From Betaproteobacteria bacterium (GTDB lineage Bacteria; Pseudomonadota; Gammaproteobacteria; Burkholderiales; Rhodocyclaceae), in NCBI GenBank assembly GCA_016208415.1, contig JACQYB010000022.1, forward strand, positions 29,442 to 67,119: DNA of 37,678 bases, read 5' to 3'. The notes below the pieces were generated by a model. That model made no database searches, had not been told where the DNA came from, and saw nothing but the letters and a program-made list of their open reading frames with translations. A program made the translations under genes and the position numbers. Each line of letters begins with the position of its first letter. Position 1 is the stretch's first letter. Shown one piece after another: positions 35,763 through 37,678 of this stretch.

Positions 35763-36540
35763 CCCCGCGGCGGTGGACAAGGCGCGCATGCGCCGCGCTT
35801 TCGAGCGCGCCGCCCGTCATTACGACCGCGCCGCCGTGCTGCAACGGGAGGTGTGCGGGGAACTGGCGCAGACCTTGCCCGACATGGCGCCGCGGCGCAT
35901 CCTCGATGCCGGCTCCGGCACGGGTTTCGGCGCCGCGCCGCTGCACCGGCGCTATCCCGCGGCTCGGATCGTTGCCCTGGACATCGCCGCCGGCATGCTC
36001 CTGGCGGCCCGCGACAAGGGCGAGACGGGGCCGGCGGTGTGCGGCGACATCGAACGCCTGCCCTTCGCAGCCGGCGCCTTCGAGCTTGTCTGGTCGAACC
36101 TGGCGGTGCAGTGGCTCGAAGATCTGCAGCGCGGGCTGGCGGAACTGCGCCGCGTGCTTGCCCCGGGCGGGGCGCTGCGCCTGGCCACCTTCGGTGCCGC
36201 GACGCTGATGGAGCTGCGCGAGGACTTCCGCGACGTGGACGGGCATACCCATGTGCACCGCTTCGCCTCGGCGGACGGGCTTGCGCAGGCTGCATCGGAC
36301 GCCGGTCTGTGCGCCGTGGGCGTGGCGTCGCGCCGCCGCGTGCTGCACTATCCCGACATGCAAGCCGTCATGCGCGAACTCAAGGCCGTCGGCGCCCACA
36401 ACGCCACCGTCGGCCGGCCGACCGGGCTCACCGGCCGCCGCCGCTGGCAACAGGTGGCGAGCCGTTACGAAGCGCGGCGCCAGGGCCAGGTGCTGCCCGC
36501 TACCTACGAAATCCTCTACCTCGAAGCGCATTCGCCATGA
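35755..36540 (+). CDS. bioC: Malonyl-ACP O-methyltransferase
   Basis: A 261-residue SAM-dependent methyltransferase that methylates malonyl-ACP to start pimelate synthesis on the fatty acid machinery. The SAM-binding motif ILDAGSGTGFG lies near residue 50, and the post-motif IVALDIAAGML and WSNLAVQWLEDL are typical of BioC. The N-terminus KARMRRAFERAARHYDRAA is also a BioC signature. It starts with GTG at 35755, inside the end of bioH, and its TGA overlaps the ATG of bioD (ATGA), indicating tight translational coupling. Confidence 0.94.
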   Translation: MADPAAVDKARMRRAFERAARHYDRAAVLQREVCGELAQTLPDMAPRRILDAGSGTGFGAAPLHRRYPAARIVALDIAAGMLLAARDKGETGPAVCGDIERLPFAAGAFELVWSNLAVQWLEDLQRGLAELRRVLAPGGALRLATFGAATLMELREDFRDVDGHTHVHRFASADGLAQAASDAGLCAVGVASRRRVLHYPDMQAVMRELKAVGAHNATVGRPTGLTGRRRWQQVASRYEARRQGQVLPATYEILYLEAHSP

Positions 36541-37238
36541 GTGGCGCCGCCTTCTTCGTTACCGGCACCGACACCGGCGTGGGCAAGACGATGGTGAGCG
36601 TGCTGCTGCTGCGTGCGCTGCGGGCCCGGGGGCGGCGCGCCCTCGCCATGAAGCCCGTGGCGGCCGGCTGCGAGTGTACGCACGGGCGGTGGCGCAACGA
36701 GGATGTGGAAGCGCTGCGCGAGGCGGGGAGCTTTCCCGTGGAACGCGCGGTGATGAATCCCTACGCCTTCGAGCCGCCGGTGTCGCCGCATCTTGCGGCG
36801 GCGCGGGCGGGTGTGGTCGTGGATTTCGGGCGCGTGCGCGCCAGCCTGGCGCAGTTGTGTGCCCAGGCCGACGTGGTGGTGGTGGAAGGCGCCGGCGGAT
36901 GGCTGGCGCCCCTGGGCGAGACCACGACCATGGCCGACCTCGCGGTGGCGCTGGGGCTGCCGGTGGTGCTGGTGGTGGGGCTGCGGCTGGGCTGCCTAAG
37001 TCATGCCCTGCTTAGCGCCGCGGCCGTGTCTTCCAGCGGGCTGCCGCTGGCCGGCTGGGTGGCCAACGTCATCGATCCGGGCATGGCCTTGCAGGACGAG
37101 AACATCCAGACGCTGCGCGCCCGCATCGCCGCGCCGCTGCTGGGCGTGGTGCCGTACCGGCCGCGTGCCGGCCCGGATGCGCCCGCGCTGGAGTTGGAAC
37201 CGCTGCTGGCCTGCCTTGAAGGGAGCGCCGGAGCATGA
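36537..37238 (+). CDS. bioD: Dethiobiotin synthetase
   Basis: A 233-residue ATP-dependent carboxylase that closes the ureido ring of dethiobiotin from 7,8-diaminopelargonic acid and CO2. The P-loop GTDTGVGKT is at residues 10-18, the substrate segment MKPVAAGC at about 38-45, and VEGAGGWLAPL marks the second conserved loop. The length is close to that of E. coli BioD. The start overlaps the bioC stop and the stop overlaps the bioA start (both ATGA). Confidence 0.95.
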   Translation: MSGAAFFVTGTDTGVGKTMVSVLLLRALRARGRRALAMKPVAAGCECTHGRWRNEDVEALREAGSFPVERAVMNPYAFEPPVSPHLAAARAGVVVDFGRVRASLAQLCAQADVVVVEGAGGWLAPLGETTTMADLAVALGLPVVLVVGLRLGCLSHALLSAAAVSSSGLPLAGWVANVIDPGMALQDENIQTLRARIAAPLLGVVPYRPRAGPDAPALELEPLLACLEGSAGA

Positions 37239-37678
37239 GCAACACCGACTGGCTGGCACGCTCCCGCGCCGCGGTGTGGCATCCCTGCACCCAGATGAAA
37301 CGCCATGAGCGCTTTCCGCTCATCCCGGTGGCCCGCGGCGAGGGGCCGTGGCTGATCGACTTCGACGGTCGGCGCTACCTGGACGCGGTGAGCAGTTGGT
37401 GGGTGAATCTCTTCGGCCACTGCCATCCGGCCATCAACGCCGCGCTCCGGGACCAGCTCGGCCGGCTGGAGCACGTGATGCTGGCGGGCTTCACCCACGC
37501 TCCGGTGGTGGAGCTTTCCGAGCGCCTGTCGGCGCTGACCGGCGGCACGCTGGGCCACGCCTTCTACGGCTCCGACGGCGCCTCGGCGGTGGAGATCGCG
37601 CTCAAGATGAGCTTCCACTACTGGCGCAATGCCGGGCGACCAGGCAAGACCGGCTTCGTGAGCCTGGCGGGGAGCTAC
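37235..37678 (+). CDS. bioA: Adenosylmethionine-8-amino-7-oxononanoate aminotransferase (3' partial)
   Basis: The first 148 codons of bioA run without a stop to the end of the window. The enzyme uses SAM as amino donor to make 7,8-diaminopelargonic acid. Family marks are WHPCTQMKRH, SSWWVNLFGHCHP, GFTHAPVVELSERL and YGSDGASAVEIALKMSFHYW. The remaining roughly 300 residues, including the PLP lysine, lie outside. The start overlaps the bioD stop by four bases. The pathway order here is bioF-H-C-D-A, and bioB is not seen in the window. Confidence 0.95.
   Translation, partial: MSNTDWLARSRAAVWHPCTQMKRHERFPLIPVARGEGPWLIDFDGRRYLDAVSSWWVNLFGHCHPAINAALRDQLGRLEHVMLAGFTHAPVVELSERLSALTGGTLGHAFYGSDGASAVEIALKMSFHYWRNAGRPGKTGFVSLAGSY

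Overview
This 37.7-kb window is GC-rich, gene-dense chromosomal DNA of proteobacterial type. Several signs point to a betaproteobacterium, perhaps close to Rhodocyclales or Nitrosomonadales, but no rRNA or other phylogenetic marker is present to settle it. The signs are a DUF2818 gene directly after nuoN followed by a NUDIX hydrolase, a DUF3567 (BTH_I0359-like) protein, and a greB-bioFHCDA arrangement. All genes look native in codon use. No insertion sequences, phage genes, tRNAs or CRISPR arrays were seen.

Layout. (1) Positions 3-13679, plus strand: the distal nuo operon for respiratory complex I (nuoD partial, E, F, G, H, I, J, K, L, M, N), then a DUF2818 membrane protein and a NUDIX hydrolase. 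nuoN is broken by an apparent internal deletion with a frame change near 12510. (2) Positions 13726-17887: accessory cell-envelope genes, namely a one-heme cytochrome c, an MFS transporter, a MATE exporter, a secreted BON-domain protein and a small His-rich lipoprotein. (3) Positions 17983-22330: an adenosylcobalamin-dependent (class II) ribonucleotide reductase, nrdJ. A 379-residue intein with a LAGLIDADG endonuclease domain interrupts it exactly at the catalytic Asn-Pro-Cys-x-Glu motif. A strong hairpin follows the gene and an NrdR-box-like palindrome precedes it. (4) Positions 22487-31902: a zinc-type cation diffusion facilitator divergent from glpD, a secreted PQQ-type sugar dehydrogenase homologue, a large PilZ-like protein, an endonuclease/exonuclease/phosphatase family protein, a glycine-zipper protein, and an O-acetylhomoserine sulfhydrylase translationally coupled to an alpha/beta hydrolase. 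(5) Positions 32026-37678: small conserved proteins (YdcH/DUF465, DUF3567, an unknown 105-residue protein), then greB and the biotin genes bioF-bioH-bioC-bioD-bioA (bioA runs off the end). bioF is 4 bases from greB, bioH follows bioF after 3 bases, and the later junctions overlap.

How the genes fit together: the nuo block would feed NADH electrons into the quinone pool, and glpD is a second entry point. The bio block covers pimeloyl-ACP priming (BioC), release of the primer (BioH) and three of the four ring-assembly steps (BioF, BioA, BioD); bioB is not in the window. The two strongest points for follow-up are the intein placed in the radical-cysteine site of NrdJ and the broken nuoN. I found no convincing multi-gene system of a wholly new type.
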